Shown: one piece after another, positions 1 to 10,525 of the stretch | Position numbering within the stretch: position 1 is the stretch's first letter | Layout of the letters: the number at the start of each line of letters is the position of its first letter | Assembly (NCBI RefSeq): GCF_010183535.1 | Contig: NC_071329.1 | Span: forward strand, 6,262,001-6,326,000 | DNA length: 64,000 nt | DNA from: Caenorhabditis remanei | Lineage: Eukaryota; Nematoda; Chromadorea; Rhabditida; Rhabditidae | Direction of reading: 5' to 3' | Position numbers and translations under genes: made by a program | Notes under the pieces: generated by a model | What the model saw: the letters and a program-made list of their open reading frames with translations, nothing else | What the model was told of the DNA's origin: nothing | Databases searched by the model: none

Positions 1-1633
1 TTTTGTCATTGCGATGTTGCAAAAAACTGGTTGAAACTGGAAATTTTTCAAAAATATCCAGAATTTAATAGAAATTGTTGGGTACTTTCGGACATTCTAA
101 CTCCGAAAATCATACCCGTTTTTTTGCAAAAACTCTGAATATTGAGATAACCAACTTTCACATGTTTTCCACAATTCTTTCCTTGGTGTGTGTAAATACA
201 GAATTAAAAAAAAAAAACTCAATTTTCAGAAGTTTCACAAATAAAGATTTTTCATGATTGATTTGCCGAAGGAAAGCGGTTTTATTGAGTAAAGTTTTAT
301 ATTTTCCAGAATCGTCAACACTACTAAAACCCGAACCATTCAACCAAAAACCGAAAGAAAAAAAACGAAAACGTGTCAAAATCAAGGTGAAATGGAAGAC
401 GATGACGAGTAAAAAAAAAACGAGAATAGTCTCTATTTCTCTTTTTTCGTTTCCTTATCATTTCAATCTTTCGGTAGTCAGCATCAATTCGACACGTCTT
501 TTTGATAAGGAAAAGGTATTTGGGAAACGACGATTTTTGAAAGGAAATGTTGGTTTGGAGTGAAAAATAAATGGTTAGAAAGGCTCTCTCGGCTCAGGAA
601 TTCAACTATTCTGACATCTGGATATCTGGAATCTCGGACAGTTTTTTTTCACTGAAAATTTGAAAATTAGGTGAAAAACCTCACTTTTCAACCCCATTGA
701 ACCGAAATTTCCCAAGAGAAAAAACTCGTAAATAAACCAAAACTCACACAGAGAAAGTTATTGAAGTAGTCTCTGGCTAGCCTCTAGTAAAGTACACAAA
801 ACTAGAGATTACTAGAAATTTTGAGAGGAAAAGAGTACAAAAAGTGTTGATTTTAGGGGAAATTTAAGTTGAAACCTGTATAAAAAGTGTACCTGGAATC
901 GAAAATAATAAGAAATTAGTTTTAATTCTGAAAAAAAATACTCGAAATTGCATGCATCGGGTCTGCAACTCCACCAAAAACAGTGATTTTACGCAAGTTG
1001 TGATCAAAATTCGCTGAAAAATCTCGAAAATTGCCCAAAAACTACAAAAACTCCCTCTAGGCGACACAAACCTCATCAGTAGTAGCCTATGTACACAAAC
1101 TTTTTCCCTCTTTTTTTTCTCACCACACTATGTTTCAATTCAGAATAGAAAAAGAAGTGGCGAGAGACAGTAGAAATCAGTGGAAGACGCAGACAGTCAG
1201 ATGAAAAAGAAGTGCGTAGTGAAGATGAAACACGTGGTTCCGTCGTGTGGAGACTGACGGAGAAACTTTTGCTTTTTTGAGTGGTGGAAAAGAGAAAGAT
1301 AGGTAGCGAAAAGAGAGAGGGGCGGAGCCTATTTCGGGGAAGTTTGACGTTTGAAGTGTGATCTTAGTGATAGGAGAAGGTGAAGAATCAGGAAGAACAG
1401 GCGGTCAGGACACATTTCGAGTTTAAACTGACGTGTTTAGGATGGAAAACATGAAAGAGAAGGGAAAGTTGAAATATTACTGATGAATTTTCCAAAAGTC
1501 TCACATTTCAATTTAAAAATGTACAGTAAAAACTAAAATTTAACATTTTTGGATCACAAAAGCCGACAATAAACATGAGAAAACAAAACAAAACTACTAA
1601 AAACATGCAAAAAATCGTACAAGAGAATAGAAT
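1..1633. other. Left edge, no clear gene
   Basis: AT-rich sequence without a coding chain I can defend. A good acceptor (TATATTTTCCAG) ends at about 309. One frame after it stays open to a stop near 411 and would end in the acidic residues EMEDDDE, so this may be the last exon of a gene that starts left of the window; a second frame is lysine-rich and equally possible. An AATAAA lies near 566. From about 600 to 1633 I see only homopolymer runs and purine-rich sequence that may be the 3' flank of the minus-strand gene beginning at 1634. Confidence 0.3.
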
Positions 1634-2414
1634 TTAAAAATATCTACGATAAGCGTACACAGCGATCGGAATCGTCACCAATGTGGCCGCAATTCCGGCA
1701 AACCAAAAATCATTTCGGTAATAATTAGAGATTTTCCCTTCTTTTGTGTGGAATTTCGGGTTGATCAACTCCTGCAGGTCATCCATTTCGATTAGCATCA
1801 ACTCAGTACTTGCACGGAGAGATTTGATCATTCGAACGAGATTTTTCACGTTTTGAGGATCTTCGAAGCCGAAATCACGACGCTGTTGGGGAGAATACCG
1901 ATTGATGAGGCGTCTGGAAATAAGATTTCAGAAAATAGTCAACTTTGAAGCAACAAACCCGCAATTTATCATCTGCCTAGTCATTTTCAGCGTCCCTGAT
2001 GCGGATTTAGTCAGAATATCGTGTAGACGAAGAACGCACACCGAATTTTCGCTCTGATTATTCTCTGGACACGCCAAGTTTTTGAAAATTCTCGTCGCAT
2101 CCCAATCGAGCCCTACGAATTCCTCCTTTTCCTTATCATCTGTCGATTTCTCGTCGTCTTCCGAAGAAATTTGATCACCAAAACCACCATTTTTAAACGC
2201 TCCAAACAGATTTGCCTCTAGAAACGACCCGGTGAACTTGGCTTCAAAATTTTTTACATCTTCAAGTGGACGGTTCGAAGTGTCGCCAGTTTCGATGAGC
2301 TTTATGGGACTTCTGTAGAGAAAAATTGATTATTTATGAGTTGTTATTGTTGAAAATGACTCACACTAGTCGTAGACCATCGAATTCGTGATCTGAATCT
2401 CCAGAATCAGACAT
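1634..2414 (-). CDS. Predicted tail-anchored membrane protein, 227 aa
   Basis: Three exons on the minus strand: 2414-2365, 2312-1959 and 1913-1634. Donors read GTGAGT and GTTTGT and the acceptors CTACAG and TTTCCAG; the summed exons give 227 codons plus TAA. The protein starts MSDSGDSDHEFDGL, has an acidic stretch near residues 65-80 (SSEDDEKSTDDKEKEE), a charged, probably helical part at about 150-190, and ends in one hydrophobic segment (FAGIAATLVTIPIAVYAY) followed by RRYF. A single C-terminal membrane span with a short basic tail is the layout of tail-anchored proteins, often of the outer mitochondrial membrane or the ER; that location is inference. I do not recognise the family. It is divergently placed to the ufd-3 homologue, 588 bp away. 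Confidence 0.75.
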
Positions 2415-3002
2415 TATCAGATCGTTTTTGGACGGGAAAATTTAAAATTGAGAATTTATTTTTGAAAAATGGTGTGTTTTGACGTGATGGTGTCTGCACA
2501 GCTGGAAAACTACCGTAGTTTAACAATAAGAAATATGTCTACAAATGATTTTCACTTGATTTTTTCTAAACTTCAAGAATGTTTCAACTGCGCTTTATAA
2601 TTAAAAGAAAATGTTTGATTCTCTGTATCATTTTTGACATACAATGCTCCTTCAATCGCTTTTCATTACCTGCAAAGGTTCATATTGTGTTTGTCTGCTC
2701 ACAAAGAAACACTACCTTGTACTAACAAAAATTTTAAATACTCAAAATGAATTTTGTGTAATTTTATCAACTTTATGTCAAAAAAACACATCAAAACCTC
2801 AGAAAATAAAATAAATTAAAAATTGTCTTCTCAAAAAACTCAATTTTAAATACCCGCCCTTTAAATGGCCGCGGCCGTGGAAATGTTAGTCCCCGCCGTT
2901 ATTTCGGAGTGTCGTTGCAAACTCTCGTCATCGTTTTTTCGTAGCAAACATCCCAGCGTTTTCAGCCAATTTCATCTGATTTTCACTGAATTTTTTTAGA
3001 AA
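2415..3002. promoter_or_regulatory. Shared intergenic region between two divergent genes
   Basis: The 588 bp between the start codons of the tail-anchored protein gene (minus) and the ufd-3 homologue (plus) must hold both promoters. It is AT-rich apart from a GC-rich patch around 2865-2890 that contains the self-complementary GGCCGCGGCC. The ufd-3 start codon follows an A/T-rich stretch ending TTTTTTTAGAAA, which could serve as a trans-splice acceptor. No defined transcription-factor site is claimed. Confidence 0.4.
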
Positions 3003-6000
3003 ATGGCAGATTCAGCATTAACCGAAGAGGCGATGGACACTTCATCGCCATCATCTATTCAAAACGTGAGTATTCCGAAAGGAGAAACAGAAAATACCTT
3101 TTAATCAAGTTCCAGATTAAATCATACGCTATTGGGCAAGTGTTGGAGGCGCACAAGTCGGACACGAAGTCCCTTGCGCTCACAGATTCGGGCACTTTGA
3201 TATCGGGCGGTCGTGATGAGACGGTGCAGTGGTGGGGTAAAAGAGCAGGAAAATATGTGAAAACGCTCGCATTCACTCAACCAAAAACGCTCGTCGTCAA
3301 TTCTATCGCTTACGCTGATTTGGAAGACGGATGGAGGCTTTTTGTCGGTAGAAAAGACGGATCCATCGCAGTTTATGCATCTGGAAGTCAAGAACCAGTC
3401 ACAATTTTCACGGAACACACTCAAAACGGTAATTTTTCAAAAAAAAAATTGTGATAGAAAATGTGTAAATGTTTTTAGTTTGTTGTTTGCACGTCAACCA
3501 GAAAGCGACACATATGCTCAGTGGATCCTGGGATTCGAATGTGATCATTTTCCCGATTGCAGAGCTGAACAAGTCAAGTTTCACGGTAAGCATTTCAGAA
3601 ATTTGATGAAGATTCAATTTTTCATCGAAAGTGTCTTATTTCTCTCAAAAATCTATTTTTCAGGTACTGAAATGCGTTGGTCACACTCTATCCGTCTGGG
3701 CGCTTGCTTCATTCCCCGATCTTCCGGATACTTATCTGACCGCTTCTGCTGATAAAACGATTCGTTTGTGGAATCGCAACGAAACTGCCGCCATCTTCAA
3801 AGGACACACAGATGTCGTTCGCGCTCTCGCAGTTCTCTCGAAGGATCACTTCTTATCAGCTGGAAACGATGGACACATTATTCACTGGGACGTTGCATCT
3901 GGCTCAGTTCTCGGAAAATTTGCTACTTGTGCTCATGACTTCATCTACAGCATGACTTTGAGCGACTCACACATTTTGACGACTGGCGAGGACGGTACTT
4001 TGGAATTCTGGGCTATGCATTCGAAATCAGGCGGAAGGCTGACGATTGCGTCGGAAGAAGTTATCCAGATGCCATCAGCGTCGACTTGGGATGCAAAAGT
4101 GCTCCCGAATTCCGATATTGCAGTTGCCGGAAGTGATGGAAGGATCTATATCATGTCGAATGATCCGGAGCGTCAAGCACCGCAAGAAGTCCGAGATGCG
4201 TTCGATGCAGAAGTCGTTTCGAAGATGTCTACCAAGCTGGAACGTATCCAGGAGGATAAAGCTGAAGTTGTCACTATCAAGGTGGATGTGGACGACCGAC
4301 CGACACAACTCGATCTTCATTATCGAAAGGGCACCGATCCAGGACTTTGTGCTCAAGAATTCATTCAAGAAAACCATTTGCCCATGCATTATCTGGAAGA
4401 GATTACCAAGTTCATCAAAGAACGAGTTCCAGAAGCACGTCTTTATGATATCAAAACGGGTAAAAAGATACATGTTGACGGAGAGGAATACGATTATGCT
4501 TTGAGTGTTAGCATTGGAAAAGGAGAGAAAGATATGAAGATGCCATTCAACGTCAACGAGAGTCCGGAGTTCGCAGCTCAACGATTTGTCGAGAGAAAGG
4601 GATTGCCAGTCAGTGTGATTCCGGCGTTGGCTGGAATGATTAGCCAGGAAATGGACAAATTGTCGAGAGGGGCAGGCGCCGCACAGGCTGGTTATGAGGA
4701 TCCGTTCACTGGACCGGGAAGATATGTCCCTGGAGGTAAGGAGTTGAAAAACATCTAATTTTTAGCTAAAGTTCGAAAAGTTACCGTTTTTTTGCCAATT
4801 TTAACTTCCAGGTGCTTCAAACAATGTCCAAAACGTTGCCGACCCGTTCACTGGGTCAGGACGATACGTTCCAGGAGGATCTCATTCTGGAGGCGCTGAC
4901 GGTGGTTTTTCTGGTGATCCACTCACTGGTGATGGTGGATACCGTGCTTCCAAAGAGAACACCGGAGCCCACGCCGTCCCGCTCTCATCGCTCCCTCAGG
5001 ATAAGAAGAAACCGAGAGGACCACTCGTACCGGTGCCTGATTACTATATTGTGAGTTTTGGACGTTAATTGTTATATCTCTATTGAATTGTTACAGATTG
5101 GACTAGCTGGAAAAGGCGAGAAAGCGGTTGCGAAGTTGAAGGAGCTCAATGAGAAGCAGGATGCATTGCAGTTGGGTCCAGATCAAATCAACTGTCTTGA
5201 GGAACTCTTCGTACTTTCACCGTCCTCGAACTATTCCTCTGATGTCGCCCAATCCGCATTTGAAACGGCTCTCCAATGGCCTGTAGAGCACTTGGTGCCA
5301 GTTTTGGACTTCTTCCGAGTGGCACTCACTTATAAATCTCTCAATTCATACTTCTGCGAGGGAGAAAGAGGAAAAGATCTCACTGAAAGATTAATTGCTA
5401 TTCTGGTTTCGGATCCGACTGATATTCCACTGAAAATTATGGTTTGTCGGTAAGAAATTAGCCGATTTCTTTCAATTTTCTCAAAAATTATGTTTTCAGA
5501 TGCATTGGAAACGCATTCGCACACCCAGCAGGTCGTCAACTGTTCGGAATGAATGAACTCTCCATCTTGGTTCCATTAGTGCTTCGACAAGTTCTCAGTG
5601 ATAAAGCAGTTCTCCAACATTCTGCAGCGACTGCGCTCGCTAATTGGTCACTGACACTGCTCCAGCAGTCGGAGAAGGTCGAGCAGTTGGGACCTAAAGA
5701 GGATTACATGAGAGCAATCATATCGGTGAGTGGCTGTAAAAGAGTCGATTTACCTGAGAAACGCGACCATTTTAGTGAAATTTGACCAATGTTTATTTCC
5801 AGGGAATCGAGACAGTGGACTCATTTGGATTTGTCAGCGAGGATGCTATCACCCGTCTTCTCCAAGCCATCGTCACTGTGATGTGGGGTGATTCATCGGT
5901 TATTCGAGTGAGTTTTTAAAGTTTTTAGCACTCAGCGAAGTCTTCAAATTTAATATTTCCAGCTCGCCAAGAACCGAAATCTCGCCGCTATTGCCGCCCG

Positions 6001-6076
6001 TCTCAAGGATGCTGCTCAAAGCGATGCCTCCAAAAATATCGCTCGTGACATTGTAGAAATGACTTACTCGGTGTAA
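3003..6076 (+). CDS. ufd-3: UFD-3 / PLAA homologue (ubiquitin- and CDC48-binding WD40 protein), 863 aa
   Basis: Nine exons: 3003-3065, 3116-3428, 3479-3585, 3664-4735, 4812-5050, 5097-5449, 5500-5725, 5803-5907, 5963-6076. Phases agree throughout and the sum is 864 codons with TAA. Residues of about 25-310 form WD40 repeats (VLEAHKSDTKSLAL, LTASADKTIRLWN, IFKGHTDVVRALAV, FLSAGNDGHIIHWD). A PFU-type ubiquitin-binding domain follows at about 360-470. Glycine-rich DPFTGPGRYVPG-like repeats come next, then an Armadillo-like PUL domain at about 595-863. In this family the PFU domain binds ubiquitin and the PUL domain binds CDC48/p97, supporting ubiquitin recycling and membrane-protein turnover. 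The length and domain order are normal and I see no break. The gene is not obviously in an operon: 455 bp separate it from flad-1. Confidence 0.95.
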
Positions 6077-6531
6077 AGCTCCCCTTTTTCATGTTTTGCC
6101 CTGTTTTAATTGTATAATTTTACGTACGGTTTCTTTCATTTTTTCTTTCTGTGTATATCGACGATTATTTATTTGTTTTTTAATGCTTCTTTCTCATATA
6201 AATACCACAATTATAAGTAACATTTTCCTCTCCCCTCGATTTTAAATTATTTTTCATCCACGATTTTTCCTGTCTTTTCCCCACATAAGAAGCTACAATC
6301 TAGCCTTTTCTCCGCTTTGTTTTCTTATCAATCAATCAATATTGAGACAAGGAAAATATGATAAAAATGATGGATTTTCATCAATTTTTGTCATTGGGTT
6401 TAATTCTTTTCATTTATTTTTCGCTAGAGCCTAAAATTGGATTTTCTACCAAATACACTATATTTTTCTCGTCTTCTGTCCTCTTTCCGATCATTTTTCA
6501 TCGGTTTTTATGTCGAATTTTTCAAAAAGAG
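6077..6531. other. 3' flank of ufd-3 and upstream region of flad-1
   Basis: 455 bp of T-rich sequence after the ufd-3 stop. A frame stays open in front of flad-1 from 6358, but its hydrophobic, F/I/L-rich reading looks like translated T-rich untranslated DNA rather than a protein start. The spacing is longer than the roughly 100-bp gap usual inside nematode operons. Confidence 0.5.
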
Positions 6532-9500
6532 ATGCGCGCCATCTTCAGAACCCGAATGCCATCAACGACACAGAGGAAAACGGCGGCGATCGTGGTGATT
6601 GGTGATGAGATTCTGAAGGGAACGACGAGAGACACAAATTCACATTTTCTGTGTAAACGACTGCATAAATTGGGTGTTAATATTAAAAAAGTGCGTTTTT
6701 TGCTTTGTGAAATTTTGAGAAAAAGCGTCGGAGGTGCGCCAGGTACGAAAAATAAGAAAATCTTTTGAACTGGCGTGTCTTTGACGCGTTTAAAACACAA
6801 AAAATCAGATAGTGACGAAATATAACGCGCCAGTTGACAAACATTCAATTTAGCCGCATCTCTGATGCATTTTCAATCACAAAATCGGAACTTTTTGAAA
6901 TAAATGCGTCAAATGTGCGCCAGTTTAGTAGAAATCTAATGTTCTTGTAATTTCTGGCGTACCATTGACGCATTTCTTGTAAAAGTTGTACCGAAAACTC
7001 TTAAAAACGCGTTAACGATACGCCAGATTGCATAAACTTTGAAAAATGCCTAAACTGGCGCGCCCTTTGACGCGTTGTCTCTTCGAACACCTATCAAAAC
7101 GCGCCGAGAGAACGCCAGCTTTAATTTTGTTCGAAATTTTCTCGAACTGGCGCGCCTTTTGACGCGTTTTAATTCCATTTCTTACAGATTTCCGTCGTTG
7201 GCGACGACATTTCCGAAATCTCGCGAGAAGTGCACACAGCATCCGGCGCGTACGACTATGTGATCACTTCTGGAGGTGTCGGACCGACTCATGACGACAA
7301 AACGTACTTGGGTATGTCTGTCTGTGTGTCGCAACTGGCTAAATCCAGATGTCCATTTTCAGGTCTCGCCCACGCGTTCACAGATCAACTACACTTTTCG
7401 AATGAGATTCGAGAGGCGGTCGATCGATTTCTACCATCATATATTGATAAGAAAAAGGCGGAAGGCGTTGGTGAGGGGATTGAAGAGGTTGTGAGAATGG
7501 TGACGGAAAAGTTGTGTACGGTAAGTGAAAGAAGCGTCGAAGGTGCGCCAGACTGGGAAGCTGGACATCCGGACAAACAGAGAGATAAGCAAACTATATT
7601 ATTTACATGACACTATACTGTACTTTGATGAACTTTGATGATGATAAGTCTAGACGGAGAGAAAGAGAGTTCGCACGGAACACAGACGAACGGTTTTCTC
7701 CGCCGCCGGTTAAGGCCACGTCGTGATACACGATTCTTGTTCTTTTCTGTTCGTCGACATCTCGCCATTATCACTTTTTGTCTGGCACTGGTATATAGGG
7801 TTTGACCGCGTTTTCTTTTCGTTGAAGTTTGATCTTTTTCGGTTATTTTACAGATATTTCGTGATTGCGGGGCCACGCCCATTTCAGTGACCAAAAATTG
7901 AACGGCGCGTTGAAATGGGAGTGGGCGTGGCTGCCGCTTGGGGGCGGGGCGAGCTTTTCTTGCCCGGAAAAATTTGAATTCATAAAAGTTATCTTTCAAT
8001 CTTGCTACAGTACCGCCCGAAAGATTGTAAACTTTGCCCGTTTTCAGTTGAAATTGGCCAACTTTGAGAGTGTATCATGGTAATACTGATTGTCCCATCA
8101 AGTAGATTTTTAATGAATTATACAGATTAAAAGTAGAGCTTCATTTTTGTAGTTGACAACTTTTTTGCACGGACACTCCCTAGAAAGTTATGGTCATTTT
8201 AAGACAACCGCTCAAAAATTGCACTATTTTACACTGAAATTGGTCGATTTGAGGGAGATTACTTTGACGATATGAAACGCTCTAGGGAGTACCCGTACAA
8301 AAAAGTTGTCAACTACAAAAATGGAGTTCTATCTTTGTTCTGTATAATTCATTAAAAATTTACTTGATGGGACAATTAGTATTACCATGGCACACTCTCA
8401 AACTTGGACAATTTCAACTGAAAACGGGCAAAGTTTACAACCTTTTGGACGGTACTGTAGCTATGGCAACCACGGTATTCCTGAGCCTGACCCGTGCCTG
8501 GCTCACCTTTGACGCGTTTTTAAACTCTCCCGAATTCCACCAATTCCCTAAGTTTTCCAGATTCCAAAAATGTCGCAACTTCTGTGGGGAACCCAAAAAG
8601 TCGACGGACGCATCAGCACATTTCCCGTCGTCCGTGTCGCCAATGTCGTCGCTTTGCCGGGTGTCCCGAAGTTTTGTGAGCGAGCATTCGACGAGTTACA
8701 GGATCAACTGTTCCCTGTCGAAGAGAGACAATCGATGTATTTCGATACAATTTATACGGATTTGGATGAATTCGATTTCTCGAAAAGATTGACTGATTTG
8801 GCGACGAGATTTGAGGAGAGAAGTGTACAAATTGGAAGTTATCCAGAGCTGAAAAATAAGTGGGGCACCTTTGGCGCGTTTTTCAGCATAAATTTCTCTT
8901 TTTCAGGTTCTTCAAAACGAAGTTAACAATTGAATCAGAGTCATCTGAATCTATGAAAGACGTGCTCGCGGCTCTCCGTGAGCTTCTCATCGGACACGTT
9001 GTATACTATGATACGCACGCATGGACAGATACAGTAACCAAATGGAAATCATTCAAATCTCGAAAAACTGATGAAAATCATATGGAATTCGTTCGAAAAC
9101 TGGAGGAAGCCGAGAAGATTGTCGAGGAAATTGTGGAGAAATATCCGTTGGAACAGATTGCGCTCTCGTTTAATGGAGGCAAAGATTGCACTGTTTTGCT
9201 GCATTTATTGAGACTGAAAGTTGATGAGTAAGTTGTGTTTTTTGGCGGGAGTTTAAAATTTAGATTACGGTAGGATACGGAGGGTACGGTAGCTCAAAAG
9301 CAAGCAAGCTAGGTTACGGTTGTTTACGGTAACTGTACTCTTCTTTAGTAAACAAGATTACTGTACTTCATCCGCAAGTTACTGTAGATTATGATAGTTA
9401 TTGAGGTTATTGATCGTCTCATAAATTATCTCATCTTTTAACAAATTCTATTCTTCAGAAAATACGGTCCATCGACACCGATTCAAGGATTCCATATCAT

Positions 9501-10106
9501 GGTGGAGGATCAATTTCCAGAAGCCACTCAATTCATTATTGATGCAGCTAAATTGTAGGTTTCAAGACATCCGGATGTCTGGACAAACAGACAAATGGAC
9601 AAACAGACAATCCACAATTTTCCAGCTACAACATCCAAGTACTCGAATTTCCGGGTCCCTTGAAAACCGGACTCGCCGCGCTGAAAAAACAACGACCCTC
9701 CATTATTCCGGTGCTAATGGGAAGTCGAGCGACGGATCCGAATGGAAAATATATGAAAACTCCAGTCGAATGGACGGATTCCGATTGGCCGAAAGTGTTG
9801 AGAGTGTGTCCGATTCTCAATTGGACGTATACTGATGTATGGCATATGCTTCGAGGATTGTGTATACCTTATTGCAAACTTTATGATCAGGTAAGGGGTA
9901 CGGTAGGCGTTAATGTATCAGATTTTACGAAAGTAAAATTCAAAATTTTGAAATATTTACAGGGATACACATCGCTTGGCGGACGCGACAACACAGTCAA
10001 ACACCCGGCACTTCGAATCGTTTCATCCGATGGAAAAGAGCATTATCTGCCTGCGTACAAACTACATGACGATGCAGAGGAACGATGCAATAGATCTAAT
10101 TTATAG
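6532..10106 (+). CDS. flad-1: FAD synthase (FLAD1 homologue), 521 aa
   Basis: Eight exons: 6532-6690, 7188-7311, 7363-7520, 8561-8859, 8907-9227, 9459-9554, 9626-9890, 9963-10106. The frame closes at 522 codons including TAG. The enzyme adenylates FMN to FAD. An N-terminal molybdopterin-binding-like domain (about residues 15-200) shows [17 protein letters not shown] and [13 protein letters not shown]. The C-terminal PAPS-reductase-like synthase domain shows the P-loop-type [38 protein letters not shown] and [11 protein letters not shown]. Two starts are possible: ATG 6532, giving a basic MRAIFRTR leader that could target mitochondria, or ATG 6556, which follows a TTCAG that could accept a spliced leader. 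The exon 4 donor (GTGGGG) is weak but joins the frame correctly. Introns 1 and 3 are enlarged by repeats. Confidence 0.93.
6740..7175. repeat. Degenerate GC-rich repeat in flad-1 intron 1
   Basis: Imperfect copies built from CTGGCGCGCC, a few bases, then TTTGACGCGTTTT recur about six times in direct and inverted orientation, for example near 6770, 6820, 6915, 6955, 7055 and 7145. Single related pieces sit in later introns of the same gene near 7545, 8500 and 8870. The function is unknown; it looks like a dispersed intronic repeat. Confidence 0.6.
7865..7935. repeat. Imperfect hairpin in flad-1 intron 3
   Basis: The arms GCCACGCCCATTTCA and TGAAATGGGAGTGGGCGTGGC pair with a small bulge around a loop of roughly 30 bases. 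It lies in an intron segment (7521-8007) that otherwise shows no gene. Confidence 0.5.
8008..8457. mobile_element. Palindromic MITE, CAGTACCG family, copy 1
   Basis: A 450-bp foldback in flad-1 intron 3. It begins CAGTACCGCCCGAAAG and ends with the matching inverted sequence GGACGGTACTG. Both ends are flanked by TA, the target-site duplication of Tc1/mariner-type elements. The arms are similar over most of their length (for example TTTTGCACGGACACTCCCTA near 8163 against the inverse near 8283). It has no coding capacity, so it would need a transposase supplied elsewhere. Confidence 0.8.
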
Positions 10107-10525
10107 GAGAATTTTGTGTTACCTGTTATTCAAATTATTAGTAAAATATGAATGTTTATTGAATTCTGACTAGATTCTGAAGTCTGATGCTACCGTGAAC
10201 TCTGAAATTCAGAAGTTTGGGTCTCGACACGATTTGTCAGTTTGTGGGCGGAGCCAAATGCTAATTTTTTCAATATCCACGTGAACCGAAATCTTCTCTA
10301 AACTACAATTCCCATTTTACCAATCCCTCCCACTTTCCGCCGTGACCCCCCATAAAAAACGAGTCCAACCGACTCCCAAAAAATCGGAACAGAAAAAAAG
10401 AAGCAAAATCGAAAACGATTCCCGATTCTTCGCAAAAACGACAGAAAATCTCCTAATCTCTTCATCTCACTGCTGAAGATCATTACGTTCTCTTGTACTA
10501 CGAGAAATATAATTGGCCATTTCGA
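10107..10525. other. Intergenic, no gene seen
   Basis: 3' flank of flad-1 and upstream region of the lysine-rich gene. It contains a C/A-rich segment (10300-10460) but no canonical AATAAA close to the flad-1 stop and no coding chain. Confidence 0.4.

Noticed and set aside
6358..6531. N-terminal extension of flad-1 beginning at ATG 6358
   Set aside because: The added residues are the translation of T-rich upstream DNA and precede a typical start; no family member needs them.
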